A DNA stretch of 54,953 nucleotides, taken from assembly GCF_946479885.1 (NCBI RefSeq), contig NZ_CAMLHM010000020.1:1-54953 (forward strand), read 5' to 3'. The notes beneath the pieces were generated by a model, which worked only from the letters and a program-made list of their open reading frames with translations, was not told the origin of the DNA and ran no database searches. Shown here piece by piece: positions 34,205 to 43,485 of this stretch. How positions within the stretch are numbered: position 1 is the stretch's first letter; every line of letters starts with the position of its first letter. The position numbers and the translations under genes were made by a program. This DNA comes from an uncultured Devosia sp. GTDB lineage: Bacteria; Pseudomonadota; Alphaproteobacteria; Rhizobiales; Devosiaceae.

Positions 34205-36481
34205 TTAACCATTGCGGCGTTTTGCCCTGATGACCGTGTCGTGGTTGAGATGGACGATCAGTTCGGCAATGTCGCGAGCCGGCAGTGGCCGGCTGAACAG
34301 ATAGCCCTGCACTTGCTGGATCTGCGTCTTGGCCAGCATCAGATCGAACTGGCTGGAGGTTTCGACACCCTCGGCCACGACAGTCAGGTCGAGATCCCGA
34401 CCCAGATTGGCGACATTGGCCAACAGTCGCAGCGAGCGCTCGTTTGCCTCGATGTCCTGGACGAACGAGCGGTCGATCTTGAGCTTGGAGAAGGGCAGCG
34501 CCGACAGGTAGCTGAGCGAGGAATAGCCCGTGCCGAAGTCGTCGAGCGCGATCTCGACGCCCTTGGCCGCCAGGGAAGCCAGTACCGATTTGGCGATTTC
34601 GGGTTCCTCGATGAGGGCCGTTTCCGTGACCTCGATTTCGAGCCGCGTCGGCGGCAGGCCGGCAGCTTTGAGCGCCGCGTCGACCACCTGCTCCACGTCC
34701 ATGCCGCGGAAATCGCGCGTCGACACATTGACCGCGACGCCGACCTCGCCCGGCCAGCTCCGGCATTGGCTGATGGCCTCGGCGATCACCCAGGCGGTTA
34801 TCTCAGAGATAAGGCCGGTCTCCTCGGCCAGCGGGATGAAGGTGGACGGCGGGATCTGCCCCAGCTCGGGGTGGTTCCAGCGCGCCAGGGCTTCGCAGGT
34901 CACCACCTTGCGGGTGGCAATATCGAGCAGCGGCTGGAAGGCCAGCGTCAGCCCGCCCGTCTGGATGGCCTGGCGCAGGTCGGCCTTGAGGCGCTGGCGG
35001 TAGTGATAGTCGATATCCATCTGGGCATGGAAGACGTGGCTCTTGGCCTTGCCGTCGCCCTTGGCCGAATAAAGCGCCAGGTCGGCCTTGGTCATCAGGT
35101 CGTCGACCAGGTCGAACGGGTTGGCACTGGTGACGACGCCGATACTGACATTGACCTGCAGATTGAGCCCCTCGAGCAGGAAGGGCGCCTGGAAGGCATC
35201 GAGCAGCGGCTGGGCATCGCCTTCGGCGCGCAGCCGATCGACATCGCGGCGATAGACCACGAATTCATCGCCACCCAGGCGGGCCAGGACCGCATCTTCG
35301 GGCAAAGCCCGGCGCAGGCGGCGGGCCACCTGCATCAGCAGTTCGTCGCCCACCAGGTGACCAAAGCTGTCATTGACGTGTTTGAAGTCGTCGATGTCGA
35401 TGATCATCAGCGACACGACCCGCGTCGAGCCGCTCGGCTCGGCCCGGCGGGCGTCGAGATCCTCGCTGGTCAATTCGCCGAAATAGGTGCGGTTGGGCAG
35501 GTTGGTCAGCACATCGTGGCGCGCCATGAAGCTGATCCGCTCCTGGGCAGCAATGCGCTCGCTGACATCCTCGAACAGCAGCACGCTGCGGCCCTGGCGC
35601 GTGCTTACGGTCACTTCGAGATAGCGCAGACCGGCCAGGCACAGCAGCACCTTGCCCGATTGACCCTGTCCCACGATATCGAGCAAGTGATCGATGGCGG
35701 CCTGCGGCACGCCATGGTCGGTCAGCGTCTCGAGTGCGGTGCGCAGCGGTACGCCCGCCAGCGGCGCCACGCCCATGCCGGCAAACAGGCGCTCGGCCCG
35801 TTCATTGACGACCGAGATGGTTCCCGCTTCGTCGAGCAGGCACAGCCCGTGTTCGAGCGTCGCCATGGCCATGTCGAGTTCGTCGGCCAGGCGGGAGGCA
35901 TCCACCCGGCCATGCACCGCACTGAGCAGGATGGTCCGCACATCGGCGGCCAGCTTGCGGAAGCTGGCCAGCATGACGCCCAGCAGCCCCGCCAGGATGA
36001 AGTGATAGACATCGCCATGCAGGGCAAAGCCGGCCGAGAGCGGCGCAATGACCAGCAGCATCTGGATGGCCACCAGCCGGTCGAGGCCGAAATTGCGCCC
36101 CACAATGCCAACCGTGACCGCGATGGAGATCGACGCGCTGGCCAGTTCGGCGAAGGGGTCCTTCACCACCGCCATCGAAATCAGGCACCAGGCGCCATAG
36201 GTGGCAGCAAGCAGGCCACCGTGGATCAGCGCGCGGGTTTCCCACACCGCGGCAGCCGCCGCATTCTCGTCTGCCGCGGCGGCGCGCCAGAACGCCCGCA
36301 TGTTGAAATAGCGGACAAGGCCGATGATGATGAAGGCAGCGGTGATGACGTAGAGCGACAGGGAGCCGGTCTTATAGGCGGTCAACCAGGCGGCAATGGC
36401 GCTTGCGGCCGACCCAGCCAGCATCGCCCACCGGTCACCGTAAACCGAGCGAAGGACAGACGCGTAGTCGTGCGCAGGCAT
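34205..36481 (-). CDS. GGDEF-EAL membrane protein, c-di-GMP turnover
   Basis: About 758 residues from ATG 36481; a start 24 bases earlier is possible. There are five to six N-terminal membrane segments (about 15-165), a PAS-like region (about 200-310), then GGDEF (RLGGDEFVVYRR, intact) and EAL (CEALARWNHPELGQIPPSTFIPLAEETG; DDFGTGYSSLSYL; EGVET). Both active-site motifs are intact, so it may make and degrade c-di-GMP. No RxxD inhibitory site precedes GGDEF (PEDAVLAR). The PAS-type domain suggests a redox or small-molecule signal. Confidence 0.95.
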   Translation of the reverse strand: MPAHDYASVLRSVYGDRWAMLAGSAASAIAAWLTAYKTGSLSLYVITAAFIIIGLVRYFNMRAFWRAAAADENAAAAAVWETRALIHGGLLAATYGAWCLISMAVVKDPFAELASASISIAVTVGIVGRNFGLDRLVAIQMLLVIAPLSAGFALHGDVYHFILAGLLGVMLASFRKLAADVRTILLSAVHGRVDASRLADELDMAMATLEHGLCLLDEAGTISVVNERAERLFAGMGVAPLAGVPLRTALETLTDHGVPQAAIDHLLDIVGQGQSGKVLLCLAGLRYLEVTVSTRQGRSVLLFEDVSERIAAQERISFMARHDVLTNLPNRTYFGELTSEDLDARRAEPSGSTRVVSLMIIDIDDFKHVNDSFGHLVGDELLMQVARRLRRALPEDAVLARLGGDEFVVYRRDVDRLRAEGDAQPLLDAFQAPFLLEGLNLQVNVSIGVVTSANPFDLVDDLMTKADLALYSAKGDGKAKSHVFHAQMDIDYHYRQRLKADLRQAIQTGGLTLAFQPLLDIATRKVVTCEALARWNHPELGQIPPSTFIPLAEETGLISEITAWVIAEAISQCRSWPGEVGVAVNVSTRDFRGMDVEQVVDAALKAAGLPPTRLEIEVTETALIEEPEIAKSVLASLAAKGVEIALDDFGTGYSSLSYLSALPFSKLKIDRSFVQDIEANERSLRLLANVANLGRDLDLTVVAEGVETSSQFDLMLAKTQIQQVQGYLFSRPLPARDIAELIVHLNHDTVIRAKRRNG

Positions 36482-36617
36482 GGTTTTTCGTGCTGAGATA
36501 AACACGGTTTCCCCTGGTTAGCACCTACACAAGCCCCCCAAGCCCTTAAGAACGCCTTGCGGAGGCGGGCCGGGTCAGGGAATTTCCCGAGGGGAGGGTG
36601 AATAGCCGCTTAACGAA

Positions 36618-36638
36618 TCGGCAGGTATTTTCTGCCGA
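36618..36638. terminator. Hairpin between SBP gene and GGDEF-EAL gene
   Basis: Perfect 7-bp inverted repeat TCGGCAG-gtatttt-CTGCCGA, 10 bases after the stop of the binding-protein gene (leftward). The following bases are only moderately T-rich, so a terminator role is likely but not certain. Confidence 0.5.
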
Positions 36639-36647
36639 CGCAGCGCG

Positions 36648-37886
36648 CTAGAAAGCGGTCTGTGCAGCCTTGAGCGCGGCGACTGCATCGGCCGGGGTCA
36701 TGGCCTCGTCATTCCAATAGTCATTGGCCACGGTCCAGACGGCGGCGATCCAGGCTGGCGGGGCCGTCAGGTGGGGCGTGGGGAGCGCGAAATCGACCCG
36801 ATCGAGCGCATCCAGCGCCTTTCTCGAACACGAATCGATGTCCCCGCGGGCGTCGAGCCGAACCGGGGTCGAGCCCTTGGCGGCGGCAAAGCGCGCCTGC
36901 ACCTCCGGATCGACCACCACGTCGGCAAAGGCACGCTCGGCAGCCTCCATCTCGGGCGAAACGCCGCCCAGCAGGCCCCAGCTATCGACGGTGACCGGCA
37001 CATGCGCGGCGCCCGGCACGAAGCGACAGCCGAAATCATCGACATCGTTCTTGCCGGCCGCCCGCCACTCGCCCTTCATCCAGTCGCCCTGCACCTGCAA
37101 CAGCGCGGCGCCTGATATCACCATGTTGGTGGCCATGTTCCAGTCGCGATGCACCGCCTCGGCATCGGCCTCCTGCTGGAAGCGCCGCAGCCAGGCGAAC
37201 ACGTCGAGCAGGCTGGCATCGTAGAGCACTGCCGGATCGACGGTCTCTCCATATAGTCCGGCATAAACGCCGGGGGCGGCAAGGCTGGCCACCAGCGCAT
37301 GGGTCAGGTAGCCCACCTGCCAGGGCTGTGCGCCAAGAGCGATGGGCTGAAAACCGGCCGCGCGCACCGCGTCGAAGTCGCTCCACATATCCTCGAGCGA
37401 GGTCCAGGATTCCGGATCGATGCCCGCCGCCGCGGCAACGGCCCGGTTATAGTAGAGCATGGCATCGACATGGATGGCGGTGGGAATCTTGACGATGGCG
37501 CCGTCGATGGTGATGGCATCGCGCACCACCTCGGGCAGCTGCGCCAGCGCACCATTGCCGGCAAACTGCTCGTCCAGATGCAGCACCTGTCCGTCATGGT
37601 CCAGGGCGCGGTAGATCTCGGGCTGCATCTGCAGGAACACGTTGGGTGAGGTGCCGCGCGCGATCAGCTGGACCACGTCGATATCGCCATTGGCATCATG
37701 GGGGATTGCCAGCGGCATCCACCGGTGACCACGCGCCTCGAACGCATCGCGCAGCACGTTGAGCGCCGACAGTTCCGCCGGTGAGGCCCAGTTGTGATAG
37801 ATGACGAGATCGGCTGCACTGGCAGAAACGGACAAGGCGCTGGCACATGCAAGCACGCTCAGTCGTCGGGTCCAGGCCACGCGCAC
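36648..37886 (-). CDS. Extracellular solute-binding protein, family 1 (sugar type), orphan
   Basis: Periplasmic binding protein of an ABC importer, 412 residues. The signal peptide (RRLSVLACASALSVSASA) is followed by ADLVIYHNWASPAELSALNVLRDAFEARGH, characteristic of carbohydrate binders (family 1, UgpB/MalE-like). Later it has TSPNVFLQMQPE, IPTAIHVDAMLYYN and a C-terminal helical lobe (AVWTVANDYWNDEAMTPADAVAALKAAQ). No permease or ATPase gene is adjacent, so its partner must be elsewhere or it acts with a shared transporter. Confidence 0.9.
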   Translation of the reverse strand: MRVAWTRRLSVLACASALSVSASAADLVIYHNWASPAELSALNVLRDAFEARGHRWMPLAIPHDANGDIDVVQLIARGTSPNVFLQMQPEIYRALDHDGQVLHLDEQFAGNGALAQLPEVVRDAITIDGAIVKIPTAIHVDAMLYYNRAVAAAAGIDPESWTSLEDMWSDFDAVRAAGFQPIALGAQPWQVGYLTHALVASLAAPGVYAGLYGETVDPAVLYDASLLDVFAWLRRFQQEADAEAVHRDWNMATNMVISGAALLQVQGDWMKGEWRAAGKNDVDDFGCRFVPGAAHVPVTVDSWGLLGGVSPEMEAAERAFADVVVDPEVQARFAAAKGSTPVRLDARGDIDSCSRKALDALDRVDFALPTPHLTAPPAWIAAVWTVANDYWNDEAMTPADAVAALKAAQTAF

Positions 37887-38045
37887 TCCTCCCGCTCACG
37901 ATCCGAAGGGTAGTCCGCTGTACCGGCCCTTTTTTACCGCAGCGATCCGAGCGGGCTTCAAGCTGCGACCAAACTGCTTGCCAACGCGTTAAGACTAGCC
38001 TGGGGTCGGCATTTTGCGGGCGGGATGACGGACGAAAGGTGACAC

Positions 38046-38339
38046 ATGGTCGAGAAGCTGAACGATGCCCAGCGGGAAGTGGGCCTACGGGACCTTGACG
38101 GCTGGATCTATGATGGGGCCGGCGGCGGGACCATCAGCCGCGTATTCAAGTTCAAGGACTTTTCCGAGGCCTTTGCCTTTATGGCCCGGGTGGCGCTGGC
38201 GGCCGAGAAAGCCGGCCACCACCCTGACTGGTCCAACAGCTACAACAAGGTCACCATAGGCCTGTCCACCCACGACGCCGGCGGCCTCAGCGACAAGGAC
38301 ATCGCGCTGGCCCGAGCCATCGACAGGCTGCTGACCTAG
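38046..38339 (+). CDS. phhB: 4a-hydroxytetrahydrobiopterin dehydratase (PCD)
   Basis: Dehydrates 4a-carbinolamine pterin in recycling of the aromatic-amino-acid hydroxylase cofactor. The 97-residue product has the signature [32 protein letters not shown] and the [21 protein letters not shown] helix. AAAGGTGAC lies upstream of ATG 38046. No phenylalanine hydroxylase gene is adjacent. The gene symbol follows common usage and is provisional. Confidence 0.92.
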   Translation: MVEKLNDAQREVGLRDLDGWIYDGAGGGTISRVFKFKDFSEAFAFMARVALAAEKAGHHPDWSNSYNKVTIGLSTHDAGGLSDKDIALARAIDRLLT

Positions 38340-38365
38340 CCCACAGCGCAGATCGCCTTCTGCCC

Positions 38366-41300
38366 TCAATGGAAATTGCGCCCACCCGGCAGCGCCGCAT
38401 AGGCCCGGCGCCGCGCGAGTTCCTCTGCGCGCAGCGTGTCGCGATCCCGACTCTGGCTGGTAGGCGGGCCAGATTTTCCCTCATCGGCCCGCGCCAGAAT
38501 TGCCTCACCAATATCTCGACCATTGCTGATTTCGAGCAGCTGCGTCGTCAGATCCGTCATGTCCTCGGCGATAATATGGATGACCAATCCTTCCCTTTGC
38601 AGCCTCCCCTTGACCGCCAGCATCCGGCTCGACAGCAAGGTTTTGCGCATCTGGTCGTTCTCGAACAGCTTGGGCCAGACCACCAGATTGGCCACGCCGG
38701 TTTCGTCCTCGAGGGTAACAAAGATCACCCCGCTCGCCGTTCCCGGTCGCTGGCGCACCAGCACCAGGCCGGCCACCTCGATGCGATGCCCCGGCGTGAC
38801 CGTGTCTAGATTGCTGGCCCGGGTCGTCCCCCGCGCATCGAGCATCGGCCGCAGGAACTGCACCGGATGACCCTTAAGCGAGAGCGACAGCGTCGCATAG
38901 TCGTGAATGACCTCTTCGCCCGGCGACATCAGGGGCAGGTTTCCTCTCTCCTCAACCGCCGGGATGCGTGGCAGGTCGGAAGCGGCAAACAGCGGCAGCG
39001 TCTCGGCCCCATGCGTGCCGGTCAGTCCCTTGACCGCCCACAGCGCCTCGCGCCGGTTGAGTTTCATGGAGGCAAAGGCATCGGCGCGAGCCAGTTTTTC
39101 GAGGCTGCCAACGGGCACCCCAGTCCGCAACCAGAGATCACGGATGGAGGCATAGCCCGCGCCGCGTTTTTCAATGATCCTCTCGATGTCCTTCTTGGCC
39201 AGCCCCTCGACCTCCCGCAACCCGAGCCGGACCGCCTTGGTGGTCAGGATCACATCCTGCATGACCGCATGCCTGGGCCAGATATGGTCCGTTATTTTCC
39301 AGCTACCATCCTCCAGCGAGCAATCATCGCCTGAAAGATTGACGTCGGCGGGCCGCACCTCGACGCCATGCTCGGTCGCGTCGCGCACGAGCTGGCTCGG
39401 CGCATAAAATCCCATGGGCTGCGAATTGAGCAGGGCACAGAGGAAGACATCCGGATAATGGCATTTGAGCCAGCATGAGGCATAAACCAGCAGGGCAAAC
39501 GATGCGGCGTGGCTTTCGGGAAAACCGTATTCGGCGAAGCCCTCGATCTGCGAGAAGCAGCGTTCGGCAAATTCGCGGGCATAATTCCGGCGCGGATTGT
39601 TCATCATGCCGTTGATGAACTTGTCCCTGAAGAGGCCGATCCTCCCAGTCCGCCGCCAGGCGGCCATGGCGCGGCGCAGCTGATCGGCCTCGCCGGCGGT
39701 AAAACCGGCGCCCTTGATTGCCATCTGCATGGCCTGCTCCTGGAACAGTGGGATTCCAAGCGTCTTTTTCAGGACCTCATCCAATGGATCATTGGGGTCG
39801 GGGGTCCAGATTTCCTTTTTCTCGCGCCGCCGGAGATAGGGATGGACCATGCCGCCCTGTATCGGCCCAGGTCGAACGATCGCCACCTCGATGACCAGAT
39901 CGTAGAATTCCTTCGGCTGGAGCCGGGGCAGCATAGACATCTGTGCCCTGCTCTCGATCTGGAAGACACCGATCGTATCGGCTCGGTGGGTCATTTCGTA
40001 GACCGGAACGGCTTTTGTCTTGTCGACCCATTCCTCGTTCTGCAGGTCGACCAGCTTGATACCCTGCTGGTAATGGGTCTTCATCAGGCCGAAAGCGCGT
40101 TGCAGGCAGGTGAGCATTCCCAGGGCCAGCACATCGACCTTGAGGATTTTCAGCGCATCGATGTCGTCCTTGTTCCACTCGATGATGGTGCGACTATCCA
40201 TGGCCGACTTGCTGATCGGTACAAGGCTTTCAAGGCTGTCCCGCGTGATGACGAAGCCACCCACATGCTGTGACAAGTGCCGGGGAAAGCCGCGCAGCAC
40301 CTTTACCACCTCGAACATCTGCGCCAGCACCGGATCGTCGGGATTGAGGCCCAGTGTCTTCACCTTGGCCAGGTCGAGCTTGGAGCCCCAGCCCCAATGC
40401 AGCTGGTTGAATGCAGCAACGACGTCATCGGAAATGCCAAAGACCTTTGCCGTTTCGCGAATAGCGCTCTTTGAGCGGTAGGAGATCACATTGGCCGTGA
40501 GGCCGGTGCGCTTGCCCCCGTATTTCTTGTAGACATACTGCATCACCTCTTCGCGCCGCTCGTGCTCGAAATCGACATCGATATCGGGGGGCTCGTCGCG
40601 TTCAGTGGAGATAAAGCGCCCAAAGACCAGCGTGGCCTTGCGCGGATCGACCTCGGTAATCTCGAGACAAAAACAGACCGTCGAGTTTGCCGCCGAGCCG
40701 CGCCCCTGGCAGAGGATGCCCAGGTCGTGGCGAGCATGACGGACAATGTCCTGCACAGTAAGGAAATAGGCCGCATAACCCTTGTCGTTGATGAGCTTGA
40801 GCTCTTCCAGAATCTGCACCCGGGTTTCAGGGGGCAGGCCTTCGGGAAAGCGTCTTGCGGCGCCAAGCCAGGTCAGGCGCTCCAGCGTCTGCTGGGCCGT
40901 TTCGCCATTGCCGACGGTCTCTTCCGGATAATTGTATTCCAGATCCGTCAGCGCGAACGAGATCTGCGCGATAAGCCGCTGGGTCTCCGCGATGGCAGCG
41001 GGATGTTCGGCAAACAGCTGTGCCATCTGCTCTGGTGGTTTCAGGTGCCGCTCGGCATTGGCGGACAATAACCAGCCAGCTTCGTCCAGTGTCTTGTGCT
41101 CCCGGATGCAGGTGACGACGTCAGCCAGAATGCGCCTTCTGGGTTCGTGATAGAGCACATCATTGCTGGCAATCATCCGCACATGATGACGCTTCGCCAG
41201 CTCAGCGACACGATTGAGCCTTGCACGATCCTCGCCATCGAAGCGGGGCGTGCCTGCGATCCAGACGCGTCCCGATGCGGCCTGCTCAAGCTTGGCAAGC

Positions 41301-41821
41301 ACCTGGTCTGTCAGCCCCCAATCCTCTTCATCGGGCATCAGGATGAAGAGCTGACCTTGGGCATAGTTCTCGGGAGGACCGGCTTCTTCGGCAAGCGTTC
41401 CCAGACCGAAGAGATCGGCGAAATGCAGCAGGGGCTTACCCTTTTCGCCGCGCTGATTGCCTATAGTCAGGAGCTTGCAGAGCCGACCATAGGCGATGCG
41501 GTCGGTGGGATAGGCGATGATGTCAGGCGTGCCATCGGCAAAGCAGAGGCGGACGCCGACAAGATAGCGGAAATCAGACGGCGCCTTATCGTGGTCACGC
41601 AAGGCGACATAACCGCGGACTACGCCGGCAAAGCTGTTGCGGTCGCAGAGGCCAAAGGCATTGAGCCCCAGGTAAATGGCGGCAGATACGAGCTCCTCGG
41701 GGTGAGAAGCCCCCCGCAGAAACGAGAAATTGCTGGTTCCGATCAATTCGGCATAAGCAGGTGCCGTCCTGAGCGGAGCAGACCCGGGCCTGGCCGGCGG
41801 AAGATCGATGACGGTACTCAA
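38366..41821 (-). CDS. dnaE2: Error-prone DNA polymerase DnaE2 (ImuC)
   Basis: Translesion C-family polymerase of the SOS mutasome, 1,151 residues. It has the PHP-like N-terminus YAELIGTSNFSFLRGASHPEELV, catalytic PPDIDVDFEHERREEVMQYV, DILKVDVLALGML-type finger motifs, HLSQHVGGFVIT, and an OB-fold near LVLVRQRPGTASGVIFVTLEDETGVANLVVW. In replicative DnaE the first PHP residues are metal-binding histidines, which are replaced here (TSNF), as in DnaE2. Start TTG 41821 overlaps the imuB stop by three bases. Last gene of the LexA-controlled cassette. Confidence 0.96.
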   Translation of the reverse strand: MSTVIDLPPARPGSAPLRTAPAYAELIGTSNFSFLRGASHPEELVSAAIYLGLNAFGLCDRNSFAGVVRGYVALRDHDKAPSDFRYLVGVRLCFADGTPDIIAYPTDRIAYGRLCKLLTIGNQRGEKGKPLLHFADLFGLGTLAEEAGPPENYAQGQLFILMPDEEDWGLTDQVLAKLEQAASGRVWIAGTPRFDGEDRARLNRVAELAKRHHVRMIASNDVLYHEPRRRILADVVTCIREHKTLDEAGWLLSANAERHLKPPEQMAQLFAEHPAAIAETQRLIAQISFALTDLEYNYPEETVGNGETAQQTLERLTWLGAARRFPEGLPPETRVQILEELKLINDKGYAAYFLTVQDIVRHARHDLGILCQGRGSAANSTVCFCLEITEVDPRKATLVFGRFISTERDEPPDIDVDFEHERREEVMQYVYKKYGGKRTGLTANVISYRSKSAIRETAKVFGISDDVVAAFNQLHWGWGSKLDLAKVKTLGLNPDDPVLAQMFEVVKVLRGFPRHLSQHVGGFVITRDSLESLVPISKSAMDSRTIIEWNKDDIDALKILKVDVLALGMLTCLQRAFGLMKTHYQQGIKLVDLQNEEWVDKTKAVPVYEMTHRADTIGVFQIESRAQMSMLPRLQPKEFYDLVIEVAIVRPGPIQGGMVHPYLRRREKKEIWTPDPNDPLDEVLKKTLGIPLFQEQAMQMAIKGAGFTAGEADQLRRAMAAWRRTGRIGLFRDKFINGMMNNPRRNYAREFAERCFSQIEGFAEYGFPESHAASFALLVYASCWLKCHYPDVFLCALLNSQPMGFYAPSQLVRDATEHGVEVRPADVNLSGDDCSLEDGSWKITDHIWPRHAVMQDVILTTKAVRLGLREVEGLAKKDIERIIEKRGAGYASIRDLWLRTGVPVGSLEKLARADAFASMKLNRREALWAVKGLTGTHGAETLPLFAASDLPRIPAVEERGNLPLMSPGEEVIHDYATLSLSLKGHPVQFLRPMLDARGTTRASNLDTVTPGHRIEVAGLVLVRQRPGTASGVIFVTLEDETGVANLVVWPKLFENDQMRKTLLSSRMLAVKGRLQREGLVIHIIAEDMTDLTTQLLEISNGRDIGEAILARADEGKSGPPTSQSRDRDTLRAEELARRRAYAALPGGRNFH

Positions 41822-43485
41822 GCGAAGAATCCCTGCAAGTACCAGGACGGCATGTCCGGACCGCCATAAAGCCCCAGGCGGAAGATCCAGAACCGCCGTC
41901 CATCCTCGTCTTCGACGCGATAGTAATCACGCACCTGTTCTTCAGCTTCGTACAGGGGCAGGTCGGGTATGTAGGGCGGAGGCGGGGTCTGTTCTCCTGG
42001 CTTGGGCTCCTCGGGTTCCGGAGGAGGGGTCAGCAAGAGACGCTCCCCCTTTCGCCACCACTCCGCCTCCAACCGCTCGGGACCATCACCCTTGATCAGC
42101 CGGTAGCGCGTTCTCCGCCAGATCATCGAGGCCGGCAGGCCGTGAGGCACTTCGGCATTGATCAGCACCAGTTCGGGCACCGGCAGTAGCCGCAATGGGC
42201 GGCTCAGCCTCGGCTGAGGCGCGGTGGCAACGCCTATCATCGCCTGGCTCGGCACCAACTGTACTGCCCTTTCGGGGACATGGCTGGCCGCCATCTGGAC
42301 ACGCAGCACAGCCATCACTCCTAGCCGGCTGGCCATCCTGTCATTGAGCTGATCGAGGTCTTCAATTCCGTCCTCGCCGGCAAAGGCGCCAAGCTGGCTG
42401 GCGTCAAGCACATCGAGCGAACTGGCTGCCAACCGGATCATGTCTATGCCGAAACCGGCATCATACTCGCCGGCAAGCCGCTCGGACCGATGTGCAAAAA
42501 GTTGGGCAATGTGGTGCGGATCGCGCATCACACGGGCTGAATTGACCGAAAGCGACATGACCTTGTGGTCGACACGATAGAGAAAAAGATGAAAGGCCTG
42601 TGCGCCTTGCCCAGCAGCTTCCAGCCGGTAGGCAAGCTGGATGGCTAGATCATTCGCGCAGGCCAGCACGTCATCCATCAGTGCTATTGGATCGGCAAAA
42701 CGTCGCTCCACATAGTGTTCCACCGTGGGCAGGCGGGGCGTCATACGCTCCTCGATCAGTCCATAGGCCTGGTCGATCCGGATCAACAGGGACTGACCGA
42801 AACGAGCCTGCAGCGGCTTGCGCGGCCGCTGCCGCAGCTCCTCTATAGTCTTGAGTCCCATTTGGGAAAGCGTGGCAATCTGCCCTTCGCTCAAACGAAG
42901 GGAGGAAACCGGCAAGGCATCGAGAGTGGCCCCCAATGCCGCATCATCGACGACCTGGCTGCGGGCGAAATGGCTGACCCCCCAGGCCGCTCCAATCGTC
43001 GATGCGACGGCACCGGCCACCGTATAACCCATCAAGCGCAATCGGGTGAGCATCATGCGCAGCATGGCATGCTCCCCGCCAAACAGATGATCCACCCCGG
43101 TTATGTCGAGCACCAGGTCACCGAAGCGGCTGATATCCTCCATCACTGCCACCATAGGACTGGCATTGGAGTGCCAATCGGCAAAATCGGCAAAGCCGGC
43201 TTCGAGCAGTGGACGGTTCATCTCCTGCACAACCAGACTGGGCACCAGTGCCCGCGCATCGGCCACACTCTGACCCAGCTTGACTCCTGCCCGGCCAGCT
43301 TCGCTGTCCAACGCGGCGATCCTCAGCCCACCCTTGATCCTCTCGTAGAGCGCCAATGGAGAGACAAGACCGGGATTAACTCGCTTGAGGTAGTCGGTTG
43401 GCCAGGTGGGCAGGAACAACACGAGGAAGCGACGCCGGCTGGCGGGTGCTGTCGTCGTATTGAGGAGTGAAGCTTGAAAATCCAT
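41818..43485 (-). CDS. imuB: ImuB (inactive Y-family polymerase, mutasome hub)
   Basis: Links DnaE2 and ImuA to the beta clamp. The 555-residue product begins (after a short lead) FLVLFLPTWPTDYLKR, where active Y-polymerases have catalytic acidic residues; their loss marks ImuB. It continues with the polymerase little-finger region and a C-terminal extension. The clamp-binding motif is probably QLGAFAGE or nearby, and is not certain. ATG 43485 is the only reasonable start. It overlaps imuA by about 110 bases, in a different frame. Confidence 0.92.
   Translation of the reverse strand: MDFQASLLNTTTAPASRRRFLVLFLPTWPTDYLKRVNPGLVSPLALYERIKGGLRIAALDSEAGRAGVKLGQSVADARALVPSLVVQEMNRPLLEAGFADFADWHSNASPMVAVMEDISRFGDLVLDITGVDHLFGGEHAMLRMMLTRLRLMGYTVAGAVASTIGAAWGVSHFARSQVVDDAALGATLDALPVSSLRLSEGQIATLSQMGLKTIEELRQRPRKPLQARFGQSLLIRIDQAYGLIEERMTPRLPTVEHYVERRFADPIALMDDVLACANDLAIQLAYRLEAAGQGAQAFHLFLYRVDHKVMSLSVNSARVMRDPHHIAQLFAHRSERLAGEYDAGFGIDMIRLAASSLDVLDASQLGAFAGEDGIEDLDQLNDRMASRLGVMAVLRVQMAASHVPERAVQLVPSQAMIGVATAPQPRLSRPLRLLPVPELVLINAEVPHGLPASMIWRRTRYRLIKGDGPERLEAEWWRKGERLLLTPPPEPEEPKPGEQTPPPPYIPDLPLYEAEEQVRDYYRVEDEDGRRFWIFRLGLYGGPDMPSWYLQGFFA

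Noticed and set aside
34241..36496. 751-codon open frame opposite the GGDEF-EAL gene
   Set aside because: High-GC antisense shadow: composition is biased (Gln/Gly/His/Arg-rich), no motifs, and the opposite strand encodes intact GGDEF and EAL domains.
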